Below, piece after piece: positions 8,792 through 18,800 of a stretch of 64,000 nt of DNA. Source of the DNA: Adhaeribacter aerolatus. Its GTDB lineage: Bacteria; Bacteroidota; Bacteroidia; Cytophagales; Hymenobacteraceae. The position numbers and the translations under genes are program-made. Every line of letters begins with the position of its first letter. The first letter of the stretch is position 1. Below the pieces are notes generated by a model, which was not told the DNA's origin, made no database searches, and saw nothing but the letters and a program-made list of their open reading frames with translations. The stretch spans positions 1 to 64,000 of the forward strand of contig NZ_BJYS01000028.1 of the NCBI RefSeq assembly GCF_007991635.1, in the 5' to 3' direction.

Positions 8792-9565
8792 ATGAAAAAA
8801 ACAAATCCGAACATCAATAAAGAAAACAAAGTAATCTCCATCCGGGGGCTTAAAAAAGCTTTCGAAGATTACAAAGTGCTGCGGGGTGTGGATCTGGATC
8901 TGTACCAGGGCGAGAACCTGGTGGTTTTGGGACGGTCCGGCACCGGAAAATCGGTATTGATTAAAATTATTGCGGGCCTTTTAAAGTTAGATAAGGGTCA
9001 TGTAAATGTACTGGGCCAGGAAGTAAATAAACTCAAGCCCAAAGAACTGGATGAACTCCGGCTTAAAATTGGTTTCTCTTTCCAGAACAGTGCCCTCTAC
9101 GACAGCATGACCGTGCGGGAAAACCTGGAATTCCCATTATTGCGCCATTCGCGCGATTTAAGCCAGCAGGAAATTGATAACCTGATTGAAACCGTTTTGG
9201 ATGCCGTTGGACTGGCCCAAACCATTAATCAGATGCCCTCCGAATTATCGGGGGGGCAGCGCAAGCGCATTGGCATTGCCCGTACTTTAATTTTACGGCC
9301 CGAAATAATGCTTTATGATGAGCCTACCGCTGGCCTCGACCCCATTACCAGTATCGAAATAAACAACCTGATTAACGAAGTACAAAAAAGATTTAATACT
9401 TCCTCTATTATTATCACCCACGACCTTACCTGTGCCCGCGATACCGGTGATCGTATTGTGATGCTGCTGGACGGTCAATTTCAGCGCCAGGGTACGTTCG
9501 AAGAAGTATTTAACACCAACGATGAGCGGGTGAAGGCGTTTTATGATTATAATTTTATAGAATAA
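8792..9565 (+). CDS. mlaF: MlaF-family ABC transporter ATP-binding protein
   Basis: Cytoplasmic ATPase that drives the MlaE permease. It has 257 residues with Walker A GRSGTGKS at 47-54, Q-loop region FSFQNSALYDSMTV near 96-108, signature LSGGQRKR at 152-159, Walker B IMLYDEP at 172-178, and the H-loop ITHD near 208. The stop codon is directly followed by the mlaD ATG, indicating translational coupling. The GLDPITS Walker-B continuation is typical of the Mla/Ttg2A group. Confidence 0.95.
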   Translation: MKKTNPNINKENKVISIRGLKKAFEDYKVLRGVDLDLYQGENLVVLGRSGTGKSVLIKIIAGLLKLDKGHVNVLGQEVNKLKPKELDELRLKIGFSFQNSALYDSMTVRENLEFPLLRHSRDLSQQEIDNLIETVLDAVGLAQTINQMPSELSGGQRKRIGIARTLILRPEIMLYDEPTAGLDPITSIEINNLINEVQKRFNTSSIIITHDLTCARDTGDRIVMLLDGQFQRQGTFEEVFNTNDERVKAFYDYNFIE

Positions 9566-10591
9566 ATGAAAGCTGCAGAAAGTAAACGATTAACGGTAGT
9601 AGGTATTTTTATATTTGTCGCGCTGATAATATTTATTGCCGGCATTTTAACCCTGGGTGGCCAGCAGAAAAGATTCGTGGACACCATTAAGGTTTACGCT
9701 ATCTTCGACGATGTAGCTGGTTTAAAAACCGGAAATAATGTCTGGTTTTCGGGGGTAAAAATTGGTACCGTAAAAGATATAAAGTTTTACGGCGATGCGC
9801 AGGTGCGCATTACCATGAATATTGAAGAAGCCTCCATACCTTACATTCGTAAAGATGCCAAAGCCCGGCTGGGCTCCGAAAGTTTGATCGGTAACAAAAT
9901 TATTGAGATATACGGCGGTACGCGCCGTTCGAGCACTGTAGAAGATGAAGATGTGCTGGCCTCAGAAGAAGCGCTCGACACCGACGTGATGATGGAAACC
10001 CTGCAGAAAAACAACGAAAATCTGGTAAGTATTACCAGTGATTTCAAGACGTTGAGCAACCGGTTGGTAGCCGGGCAAGGGACCATGGGCGCCGTTCTGA
10101 ACGATTCTCTTATGGCCGATAATTTCCGCGCCATTGTGAACAACTTAAAACAAACATCCTCTACCACTTTACGGGCTTCGGCGGCTTTATCGCGGTTTAC
10201 CGCCAAACTAAATACCCCCGAAGGTTTGGCCAATCAGCTATTAACCGACACGGCCGTTTTTAACCAGATTCGGTCTTCGGCCACCCAACTGGAGAAAACA
10301 GCCGCTGCCGCCGCCGAAATGACCCAAAACCTAAACGAAACCAGCCGTAAACTCGATGACAACAACAATGCCGTTGGGGTATTGTTGAATGATCCGCAGT
10401 TTGCCGGCAGTTTAAAAAATACCATGGTTCACCTGGAAAAAAGCTCTATTAACCTGAATGAAGATTTGGAAGCCTTAAAAACCAACTTTTTGTTAAGAGG
10501 TTATTTTAAACGAAAAGCCACCCGGGAGGCCAAACAACAGGAAAGACAACAAACCAGAGAAGAAAAACATCAGGAAAAGGTAAATAATTAA
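9566..10591 (+). CDS. mlaD: MlaD-like MCE-domain protein
   Basis: Substrate-binding MCE subunit, anchored in the inner membrane and facing the periplasm. It has 341 residues. A single N-terminal membrane segment (10-30) is followed by one MCE domain (about 38-118), with the hallmark GLKTGNNVWFSGVKIGTV. A long helical region (130-310) carries repeated LLND/VLND motifs (GAVLNDS, GVLLNDP), as in other long MCE proteins that form helical tunnels. The C-terminus is strongly charged (RKATREAKQQERQQ). It is longer than E. coli MlaD (about 180 residues). A terminator follows. Confidence 0.93.
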   Translation: MKAAESKRLTVVGIFIFVALIIFIAGILTLGGQQKRFVDTIKVYAIFDDVAGLKTGNNVWFSGVKIGTVKDIKFYGDAQVRITMNIEEASIPYIRKDAKARLGSESLIGNKIIEIYGGTRRSSTVEDEDVLASEEALDTDVMMETLQKNNENLVSITSDFKTLSNRLVAGQGTMGAVLNDSLMADNFRAIVNNLKQTSSTTLRASAALSRFTAKLNTPEGLANQLLTDTAVFNQIRSSATQLEKTAAAAAEMTQNLNETSRKLDDNNNAVGVLLNDPQFAGSLKNTMVHLEKSSINLNEDLEALKTNFLLRGYFKRKATREAKQQERQQTREEKHQEKVNN

Positions 10592-10599
10592 TGATTCCA

Positions 10600-10631
10600 G
10601 ACCCGTTAAAAATTTAACGGGTCTTTTTTTT
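10600..10631 (+). terminator. Terminator of the mla operon
   Basis: GACCCGTTAAA pairs with TTTAACGGGTC around AA and is followed by eight T residues. Confidence 0.93.
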
Positions 10632-10912
10632 ATAGCCTAAAACCACCTTAAAACAAAACAATACAAGTTCTTTTGAAAGGCCCTGAAGGTATAAAATTAA
10701 ATTTTTTATTCAGCTTTTATCCCATAATAAATAGCTGATGCACCGGTTATTTATCTGCGGGTATCTTACTAACCCTCTTTCATTTCTTTTCTGCTATAAA
10801 TTTCTTTCCGGTTTTCTGCCGGATTTACTATTAAAGAAGAAAAATTATGCCTATATTGTTTACCAAAAATTAGCCACCCCATTTATTTGTTTCACTTACT
10901 AATTCATCTCTA
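10632..10912. other. Intergenic region, no feature seen
   Basis: AT-rich spacer between the mla terminator and the dehydrogenase small-subunit gene. I see no ORF, RNA gene or strong inverted repeat, and no exact TAnnTTTG box. Confidence 0.5.
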
Positions 10913-11497
10913 ATGGATCGCAGAGAAGCCATTTTTAAAGTTGCTACCCTCATGGGGGTAACCCTGTCGGCCCCACTTATTTCCGGATTGGTTTACGGTC
11001 AGGGCAACACCCTGTTAGCTATACCAGATGGCTATATCTCGCCGCTGGCCAATGATAACCAGCAAAAAATGATTGCTGAAATTGCGGAGTTAATTATCCC
11101 AACTACCAAAACCCCGGGGGCCAAAGCGGCCAAAGTACCTGAATTTATTAATGTACTGATAACCGATTGTTACCCGGAGCAGGATCAGAAACGGTTCTTT
11201 AGCGGGTTAGATAATTTAGATGAAGCTGCCAAGAAGGCTTACGGCAAAGGTTTTTTAGCTGCTACCAAAGCGCAGCAAACCGAACTGCTTAAAAAAGCTG
11301 AAGCTGATACCCGGGCATTACGGGCAAAACAACCATCTGCCCCCGCCCCATTCTTTCAGATGATTAAAGAAATGACCGTAACCGGTTATTTCACTTCTGA
11401 GATTGGTGCCACCAAAGCCCTTAATTACATAGCAGTACCGGGTGCTTACCGGCCTTGCGAGCCCATGAAACCGGGACAGAAAACCTGGGCAACCTGA
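10913..11497 (+). CDS. Gluconate 2-dehydrogenase subunit 3-like protein
   Basis: Small subunit that normally partners a GMC flavoprotein dehydrogenase. The 194-residue protein begins MDRREAIFKVATLMG with a hydrophobic segment to about residue 28. This is a twin-arginine-like export signal, consistent with Tat export together with the flavoprotein. The rest matches the Gluconate_2-dh3 pattern: an IAELIIPTTKTPGAKAA motif near 55-72, helices with LDEAAKKAYGKGF, and a C-terminal PGAYRPCEPMKPGQK. The GMC gene starts 62 bp downstream. No cytochrome c subunit is adjacent. The real substrate may not be gluconate. Confidence 0.85.
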   Translation: MDRREAIFKVATLMGVTLSAPLISGLVYGQGNTLLAIPDGYISPLANDNQQKMIAEIAELIIPTTKTPGAKAAKVPEFINVLITDCYPEQDQKRFFSGLDNLDEAAKKAYGKGFLAATKAQQTELLKKAEADTRALRAKQPSAPAPFFQMIKEMTVTGYFTSEIGATKALNYIAVPGAYRPCEPMKPGQKTWAT

Positions 11498-11559
11498 TTA
11501 CACAGGAGCCAAACAGATTTTCTCTTTTTTATCCACCCAGTTAATATTTATTTTTATTC

Positions 11560-13257
11560 ATGAACCTTAATTTAAAAGCACAAGCACAAAATACTTACGA
11601 TGCCATCGTAATCGGTTCCGGCGTGAGCGGGGGCTGGGCGGCCAAAGAACTAACCGAAAAGGGACTAAAAACCCTGATGCTGGAGCGGGGCCATAAACTA
11701 GAGCACGTAAAAGACTATACTTCTGCCATGAAAGATCCCTGGGAATTTAAATACCGGGGTCGTATTACCCAGAAGCAACGCGAATCGCACCCATATATTA
11801 GCCGCGATTACCCTTATAATGAATACAATGAAAGCTACTGGATAAAAGATATCGATTCGCCGTACACCGAGAAAAAGCGGTTCGACTGGTTCCGGGGCAA
11901 TATTGTGGGCGGTAAATCCATTATGTGGGGCCGGCAATCGTACCGCCTCAGCGATATTGATTTTGAAGCCAACCTGAAAGAAGGCATTGCCACCGATTGG
12001 CCTATTCGGTACAAAGATATTGCGCCGTGGTACGACTACGTTGAAAAATACGTGGGCATCAGCGGTCAGGCCGAAGGACTTCCCCAATTACCGGATGGCC
12101 AGTTTTTACCGCCTATGGAATTTAACTGCATTGAGAAATCCGTTAAAAAAGTAGTGGAAGGTAAATTCCCCGGCCGGAAAATTACAATGGGCCGGGTAGC
12201 CAACTTAACCAAACCATTAAATGGCCGGGCCTCCTGCCAGTACCGGAACTTGTGTAGCCGGGGCTGTCCGTACGGCGCTTATTTCAGTACCCAATCGTCT
12301 ACTTTGCCGGCAGCGGTTAAAACCGGTAATCTAACGTTGCGCCCCGATTCGATTGTAAACTCATTAATCTACGATGAGAAAAAAGGTAAAACCACCGGGG
12401 TACGGGTAATCGATTCTAATACCGGCCAGATGACCGAATATTACGCCAAGATTATTTTCGTAAACGCGTCGGCCCTGAGCAGTACCTGGATTCTGATGAA
12501 CTCCACTTCTAACCGGTTCCCGAACGGGTTTGGTAACGCCAGCGGTCAGTTGGGCCACAACCTGATGGACCACCACTTCCGGACCGGCGCTTCCGGCGAA
12601 ACCGATGATTTTGCCGACCAATATTATTTTGGCCGCCGGGCTAATGGTATTTACGTACCCCGCTACCGCAATATTGGCAACGATAAGCGCGATTATGTTC
12701 GCGGTTTTGGTTACCAGGGCAGTGGCAGCCGCGATGGCTGGCAACGCGCGGTAGCCGAGATGGGCTTTGGCGCCGACTTTAAAGAAGCGATGACCAAACC
12801 AGGCAAATGGAAAATGGGCCTCGGTGGCTTTGGCGAGTGCTTGCCTTATTACGAAAACAAGATAACCCTGAACAAAGACGTAAAAGACAAGTGGGGTCAG
12901 CCAACGTTAACCTTCGACGCCGAGTTTAAGGAAAACGAGATGAAGATGCGGAAAGATATGGCCAACGATGCGGCCGAAATGCTGGAAGCGGCCGGTCTGA
13001 AAAACGTAAAAACCTACGATGCTGGTTCTTATCCGGGTTTAGCTATTCACGAAATGGGAACTGCCCGCATGGGCCGCGACCCGAAAACTTCGGTGCTGAA
13101 CGCCTTTAACCAGGTACACGAAGCGCCGAACGTATTCGTAACCGATGGCGCCTGCATGACTTCTGCCTCCTGCGTAAACCCATCGTTAACTTACATGGCT
13201 TTAACCGCCCGCGCCGTAGACCATGCTGTAAAAGAGTTAAAGAAGAATAATATTTAA
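11560..13257 (+). CDS. GMC-family FAD-dependent oxidoreductase
   Basis: Catalytic flavoprotein of a gluconate/sorbitol-type dehydrogenase; the sugar or polyol substrate is not determined by sequence. It has 565 residues. The FAD-binding GxGxxG is at 19-24 (GSGVSGG), followed by LMLERG. A cysteine-rich segment (CQYRNLCSRGCPYGAYF, about 226-242) is typical of the gluconate-dehydrogenase large subunit. The C-terminal GMC signature has HEMGTARMGRDP near 498 and NPSLTYMALTARA near 545, containing the catalytic His and Asn. There is no signal of its own, so it is probably exported with the small subunit. Confidence 0.93.
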   Translation: MNLNLKAQAQNTYDAIVIGSGVSGGWAAKELTEKGLKTLMLERGHKLEHVKDYTSAMKDPWEFKYRGRITQKQRESHPYISRDYPYNEYNESYWIKDIDSPYTEKKRFDWFRGNIVGGKSIMWGRQSYRLSDIDFEANLKEGIATDWPIRYKDIAPWYDYVEKYVGISGQAEGLPQLPDGQFLPPMEFNCIEKSVKKVVEGKFPGRKITMGRVANLTKPLNGRASCQYRNLCSRGCPYGAYFSTQSSTLPAAVKTGNLTLRPDSIVNSLIYDEKKGKTTGVRVIDSNTGQMTEYYAKIIFVNASALSSTWILMNSTSNRFPNGFGNASGQLGHNLMDHHFRTGASGETDDFADQYYFGRRANGIYVPRYRNIGNDKRDYVRGFGYQGSGSRDGWQRAVAEMGFGADFKEAMTKPGKWKMGLGGFGECLPYYENKITLNKDVKDKWGQPTLTFDAEFKENEMKMRKDMANDAAEMLEAAGLKNVKTYDAGSYPGLAIHEMGTARMGRDPKTSVLNAFNQVHEAPNVFVTDGACMTSASCVNPSLTYMALTARAVDHAVKELKKNNI

Positions 13258-13271
13258 TATTAGTCGATTAT

Positions 13272-13311
13272 AAAAAAGCAAAGCCGGCAATTTTGTCGGC
13301 TTTGCTTTTTT
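13272..13311 (+). terminator. Terminator after GMC oxidoreductase
   Basis: AAAAAAGCAAAGCCG pairs with CGGCTTTGCTTTTTT around a 10-nt loop. Confidence 0.93.
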
Positions 13312-13333
13312 ATATTAAACCCAAAATAAACCT

Positions 13334-13882
13334 ATGAACGAAAAAGAAATCATGCTGGCCGGTGGTATGTACAACCCCAACGATCCCGAATTAGTAGCGG
13401 ACCGGCTGAATGCCCGTAGAACCCTCTACGATTATAACCACAGTCATCCCGATGAAACCGAAAAACGCCGGCAAATCCTCGCCAAATTATTCCACTCCGA
13501 AACTACTTGCTACATCGAGCCGGCTTTTCAGTGTGACTATGGCTACAATATAAGCTTCGGCGAAAATTTTTACGCCAATTTTAACTGTGTTATTTTAGAT
13601 GTATGCCGGGTTACATTTGGCAAGAACGCCTTTCTGGCACCCAATGTACAAATTTATACCGCTACGCACCCGCTGGACGCGCAGGAGCGGATTTCCGGCC
13701 GGGAATTTGGCAAACCCATAACCATTGGCGATAACGTCTGGATTGGTGGGCACTCAGTTATTTGCCCCGGCGTTACCATCGGGCACAATGTGGTTATCGG
13801 GGCCGGCAGCGTCGTTACCAAAAATATTCCGGATAACGTAGTGGTGGCGGGTAACCCAGCCCGGATTATAAAACAACTGTAA
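13334..13882 (+). CDS. maa: Maltose/galactoside O-acetyltransferase-like hexapeptide protein
   Basis: Transfers an acetyl group from acetyl-CoA to a sugar hydroxyl. The 182-residue protein has the N-terminal Maa domain ([18 protein letters not shown], then the [13 protein letters not shown] region). A left-handed beta-helix follows with the catalytic histidine in [13 protein letters not shown] (about 113-125). Late hexapeptide repeats are present ([13 protein letters not shown], then [21 protein letters not shown]). It starts 22 bp after the previous terminator and the glycosyltransferase follows after 18 bp. The real acceptor is unknown; the symbol follows the family. Confidence 0.9.
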   Translation: MNEKEIMLAGGMYNPNDPELVADRLNARRTLYDYNHSHPDETEKRRQILAKLFHSETTCYIEPAFQCDYGYNISFGENFYANFNCVILDVCRVTFGKNAFLAPNVQIYTATHPLDAQERISGREFGKPITIGDNVWIGGHSVICPGVTIGHNVVIGAGSVVTKNIPDNVVVAGNPARIIKQL

Positions 13883-13900
13883 ATAATGTGCTAGGCCTTT

Positions 13901-15493
13901 ATGCACCCCTCCCTTAACTCGCAGCCCACTCACCCGAAAAACCACCTTCTGGCAGAGGATTCAGGCCAGGTATTCAGCACCAAATTGCTGTTTTACTTAA
14001 CATTAGCCAAGTTTACGATTCAATATTTATTTCTGAACCCGGCTTACCAGCTCCACCGCGACGAATATTTGTACCTGGACCAGGGACGCCATTTGGCCTG
14101 GGGCTTCTTGGAAGTGCCGCCGGTTATCTCGGTTTTGGCTTGGTTTACACAGCTAATGGGTAACAGTCTTTTTTGGGTAAAATTCTGGCCGGCTCTGTTT
14201 GGTGCGCTCACGCTGTATGTTATGGGTAAAATGGTGCAGAAGCTTGGGGGTGGCACTTTTGCGCTCTTTTTGGCGGGTTTTTGCTTTGTTTTTTCGGCTT
14301 ACCTGCGATTAAACTTATTGTTTCAACCTAATTCCCTCGATGTATTACTCTGGACTTTATATTTTTACCTGATCATCCGGTACATCCAAACGGGCAAAAA
14401 TAACTACTTATATGGCCTAGCCTTTGCTTTGGCAACCGGGTTATTAAATAAGTATACCGTTGGCTTTTTCATCATTGGGGCCTTGATGAGCTTTTTGTTT
14501 ACCCGCCACCGCGTATTATTCTGGAAGAAAGTTTTCTACCAGGTCTTGTTGCTCACGGCGGTATTGGTGTTGCCTAATATTTTTTGGCAATTGCAGCATA
14601 ACCTACCTTTTTTCACGCACATGCGCGAGTTACAGCAAAAGCAATTGCAACACGTAGCCCTCTCCGATTTTTTACTCGATCAGGTGATTATGTGCATTGG
14701 AGCTTTGCTGGTTTGGCCGCTGGGTTTAGCCATGGTCTTCTTCAATCGCCGGGCCAAACCATACCTGGCCGTTGGTATCATATTCCTGGTGGTAATGGGC
14801 TTATTGATTGGGTTGCAGGGCAAGAGTTATTACACGCTGGGCTTATACCCGGTACTGATAGCAGTGGGCAGTCTGGGTTGGGAAAAGCTTACCCAAAAGG
14901 GCTGGCGCTACTGGTTGCGTCCCATCCTGTTGGCTTTTCCACTGCTTTTCTTATTCCCGGTATTCCCGTTGGTTTTTCCGGTATTACCACCGGCCACGAT
15001 GGCTACTTATGCCGCCAAGTTTAAAGATTTAGGCGTGTTGCGCTGGGAAGATGGCCAGCACCATCAGCTACCCCAGGATTATGCCGATATGTTGGGCTGG
15101 GAAGAACTTACAACTATTGTGGCAAAAGCTTACCACCAGATTCCGGCGGATCAGCGCCAAGCAACACTTATTCTGTGCGATAATTACGGCCAGGCTGGGG
15201 CTATTAATTATTACGGCAAAAAATACCAGTTACCCCCTGCACACACCGAAAATGGCAGTTATCTCCTCTGGCTGCCTCAGCCTTTAACCTTTACGAACGT
15301 AATTCTGGTTGGCGACATCCCTGATTCGGAGCACCAGAAACTTTTTAAAAGCGTCAAAAAAATCGGCGAAATAACAGAACCGTACGCGCGGGAAAAAGGA
15401 ACCGGGGTATTGGTACTCTCCGGCGCTGCTCCCGAAATAATAAATATTGTGAACGACCGGATTAAAAAAGAAAGAGCAGTTTTCGGCAGGTAA
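13901..15493 (+). CDS. GT-C (family 39-like) membrane glycosyltransferase
   Basis: Predicted polyprenyl-phosphate-sugar dependent glycosyltransferase in the inner membrane (PMT/ArnT class). The 530-residue protein has about 10-12 hydrophobic segments between residues 26 and 355. The first external loop carries the GT-C acidic motif HRDEYLYLD with D54-E55. A soluble C-terminal region (about 360-530) faces the periplasm. The acceptor (protein, lipid A or another glycan) is not evident. The 18-bp spacing suggests co-transcription with the acetyltransferase gene, perhaps for surface glycan decoration. Confidence 0.85.
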   Translation: MHPSLNSQPTHPKNHLLAEDSGQVFSTKLLFYLTLAKFTIQYLFLNPAYQLHRDEYLYLDQGRHLAWGFLEVPPVISVLAWFTQLMGNSLFWVKFWPALFGALTLYVMGKMVQKLGGGTFALFLAGFCFVFSAYLRLNLLFQPNSLDVLLWTLYFYLIIRYIQTGKNNYLYGLAFALATGLLNKYTVGFFIIGALMSFLFTRHRVLFWKKVFYQVLLLTAVLVLPNIFWQLQHNLPFFTHMRELQQKQLQHVALSDFLLDQVIMCIGALLVWPLGLAMVFFNRRAKPYLAVGIIFLVVMGLLIGLQGKSYYTLGLYPVLIAVGSLGWEKLTQKGWRYWLRPILLAFPLLFLFPVFPLVFPVLPPATMATYAAKFKDLGVLRWEDGQHHQLPQDYADMLGWEELTTIVAKAYHQIPADQRQATLILCDNYGQAGAINYYGKKYQLPPAHTENGSYLLWLPQPLTFTNVILVGDIPDSEHQKLFKSVKKIGEITEPYAREKGTGVLVLSGAAPEIINIVNDRIKKERAVFGR

Positions 15494-15864
15494 CCATTGC
15501 GCCAAACGAAAGACTTTGCAGAACTTTCGTCTATGTTCAGGCAATATTCTTGTAACAAGAGAATGCATTTACCTATACCAGAGCTATTTTACGCTAAATG
15601 CCGCTAATACTATCTTTCGCGGCATTCAATATCATCTTACCAGCTTAGACTACCAGTTTTTTTTAACTTAAAAAGTTGGCAGAAAACGTTGCCCTGGCTG
15701 CGTGTTTTCACCAGCCAGTATTCCGGCAGAACCTGGCCCCACCGAAAGCACATTATTTTTTTCCTGGTACCTATCTTTCATCCTGCCAATTCTTATCCCC
15801 AAAAATGCCCGTTATTTATTATTTTTGAAGATTCATTCACACCCAAAAATCTTTAATATACTTC
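15494..15864. other. Intergenic region with two hairpins
   Basis: Contains ACGAAAG/CTTTCGT just after the glycosyltransferase stop, and a perfect 8-bp inverted repeat AATGCCGC/GCGGCATT at 15597-15626, neither followed by a T-tract. TATTTTTG at 15820-15827 is a -7 box for the next gene. No ORF or RNA gene is seen. Confidence 0.5.
15820..15827 (+). promoter_or_regulatory. Bacteroidota -7 element of the amidohydrolase gene
   Basis: TATTTTTG is an exact TAnnTTTG match 37 nt before the ATG. No TTG -33 element was found at the right distance. Confidence 0.45.
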
Positions 15865-18800
15865 ATGTTTAAATCTTTTATTCCCCTCCTAACCGGCGTT
15901 CTCGCCCTAAGCAGTTCTATATGGGCCGAGGCACAGGATAAAAAACCCGCTACCCCTGATCCTAAAAAATGGCAGGTAGAAGCCGCCCACGGTCCGGCCA
16001 AAGAAGTTAGTTTTACCACCACCGAAGGCACCTGGATGAACCTGGATGTGAGCCCCGATGGTAAAGAAATAATATTTGACATACTGGGCGATATTTACAG
16101 CCTGCCCATCACCGGCGGCACCGCCAAGTTATTAGCCGGTGGCCGGGCTTATGAAGTGCAACCCCGTTATAGCCCCGACGGCAAATTTATTTCCTACACC
16201 TCCGATAAGGATGGCGGTGACAATATTTGGATCATGAACCGGGATGGTTCTAATGCCCGCGCCGTAACGAAGGAAAACTTCCGGCTGCTGAATAATGCTT
16301 CGTGGTCGCCGGATGGGCAATATTTAATCGCCCGCAAACACTTTACCGCCACCCGCTCCTTAGGAGCCGGCGAAATGTGGGCTTACCACATTGCCGGCGG
16401 CACAGGCATCCAACTCACCAAGCGCAAAAACGACCAGCAGGATGCTGGTGAACCTATTGTCTCGCCGGACGGCCGTTATGTGTATTACAGCGAGGACATG
16501 AGCGGCGGCAATTTTTTTGAGTATAACAAAGACCCCAACGGCCTTATTTACATGATCCGGCGCGTGGACCGGAACACCGGCGACATCGAAAATGTGGTAA
16601 CCGGCATGGGCGGGGCGGTGCGGCCGCAGCTTTCCCGCGATGGCAAACTGCTGGCTTTTGTGCGCCGGGTGCGTACGAAATCAGTGCTCTACCTTCATAA
16701 TTTAAGTACCGGCGAAGAATGGCCCGTTTATGACAACCTGAGCAAAGACCAACAGGAAGCCTGGGCTATTTTTGGTGTGTACCCGAACTTCGCCTGGACA
16801 CCCGACAATAAGAATATTATTATCTGGGCGCAGGGGAAAATACACAAAGTAGACGTAAGCCAGCTAAACAAAGCTACCGAAATCCCTTTTACCGTACAGT
16901 CGCGGCACCAGATAACCGAAGCCGTTAAGTATAACTTTGGCCCCGAAGGTGTTGCCCCGAAAAACTTCACCGCCAAAGCCATTCGCCATGCCGTTACCTC
17001 GCCTGACGGCAAATACCTGGTATTCAGCGCTGCCGGTTATCTCTATAAAAAGCAATTACCCAATGGCAAACCCGCTCGGGTTACCAAAGGCACCGACTTC
17101 GAATATTACCCGGCTTTCAGCCCGGATGGCAAAACCATTGCGTATGCCACCTGGAACGACCAAACATTGAGTGCTCTCTACAAAACCGACCTGAACGGTA
17201 GCAAACCCCAAAAGCTCACCACCGAAAAAGGGTTTTATGCAGCGCCTTCTTTTTCGCCGGACGGCCAGAAAATCATTTTCAACAAAACTGGCGGCAATGA
17301 TCACCAAGGCTATAATTTCGGTAAAAATACCGGTATTTTCTGGATGCCGGCCAAAGGTGGCAGCATGAACCTGATCCAGAAAAACGGCAGCGAACCATTA
17401 TTTGATAAAACCGGCAAACGAATATTTTTCACGGTAAACGAGAATGGTAACAATACTTTAAAAAGTGTAGGCCTGGATGGAAAAGAGCCGGTTACGCACC
17501 TGTTCTCGAAATATGCAACCCAGTTTGTTCCCAGCCCCGATAATCAATGGGTAGCCTTTACCGAATTATTTAATGCCTACATTATGCCCTTGCCGGCTGC
17601 CGGGAAAGGACTGGAAATTAGTATCGACAGCAAGGCCATTCCGCTGGCCCGCGTTTCCCGCGATGCCGGTACCAGCCTGCACTGGTCGCGCGACAGCCAG
17701 AAACTACATTGGCTTTTGGGCGAGGAATATTTTACCAACGATCTGAAAAACCGCTTTACCTTTTTACCGGGCGCCGTTACTAAAATCCCGCCCTTAGATT
17801 CTACGGGCCTTAAAATAAACCTGGTGCTGGCTACCGATGTACCGCAGGGCAAATTGGCCTTTACCAATGCCCGCATTATTACCATGAAAGGCGACGAAGT
17901 AATTCAGAATGGCACCCTGGTAGTGGAAGGCAACCGAATCGTAGCCGTTGGATCAGCAAACCAGGTTACGGTACCAGCCGGCACCAAAACCATCGATGCT
18001 CAAGGTAAAACCATTATGCCGGGTTTGGTTGATGTGCACGCGCATATGGGTACCTTCCGGACCGGCATGAGCCCCCAGCAGCAATGGGCCTATTATGCAA
18101 ACCTGGCTTACGGCGTTACCACTACCCACGACCCTTCTTCCAGCACCGAACAGGTATTTAATCAATCCGAAATGGTGAAAGCCGGCGCCATGGTGGGGCC
18201 GCGCATATTTTCTACGGGTACGGTGCTTTACGGTGCCGATGGCAATATTAAAGCCGTAATTAATAGTTTGGAAGATGCCCGTTCGCATTTACGCCGCATT
18301 AAAGCCATGGGCGGCTTCTCGGTAAAAAGCTATAACCAGCCCCGCCGCGAACAGCGCCAGCAGGTTATTCAGGCTGCCCGCGAACTGGGCATGGCCGTGG
18401 TACCCGAAGGGGGCTCTACCTTTTTCCATAACATGACTATGATTCTGGATGGGCATACCGGCATCGAACACAATATTCCAATTGCCCCTTTGTACAACGA
18501 TGTGGTATCGCTCTGGAAAAACAGCCAAACCGCTTATACGCCTACTTTGATTGTAAACTACGGCGCCAACTCCGGCGAATATTACTGGTACCAGAAAACG
18601 AATGTTTGGGAAAAAGAACGTTTATTAAGATTTGTTCCGCGTTCGTTTATCGATAGCCGCTCGCGCCGGGTTACCCAGGTTCCCGACGAAGAATATGCCA
18701 ACGGCCATTTGCTAACAGCCCAGGCCTGCAAAAAATTAGCTGACCAGGGTGTAAAGATTAACCTCGGGGCGCACGGCCAGTTACAAGGTTTGGGCGCACA

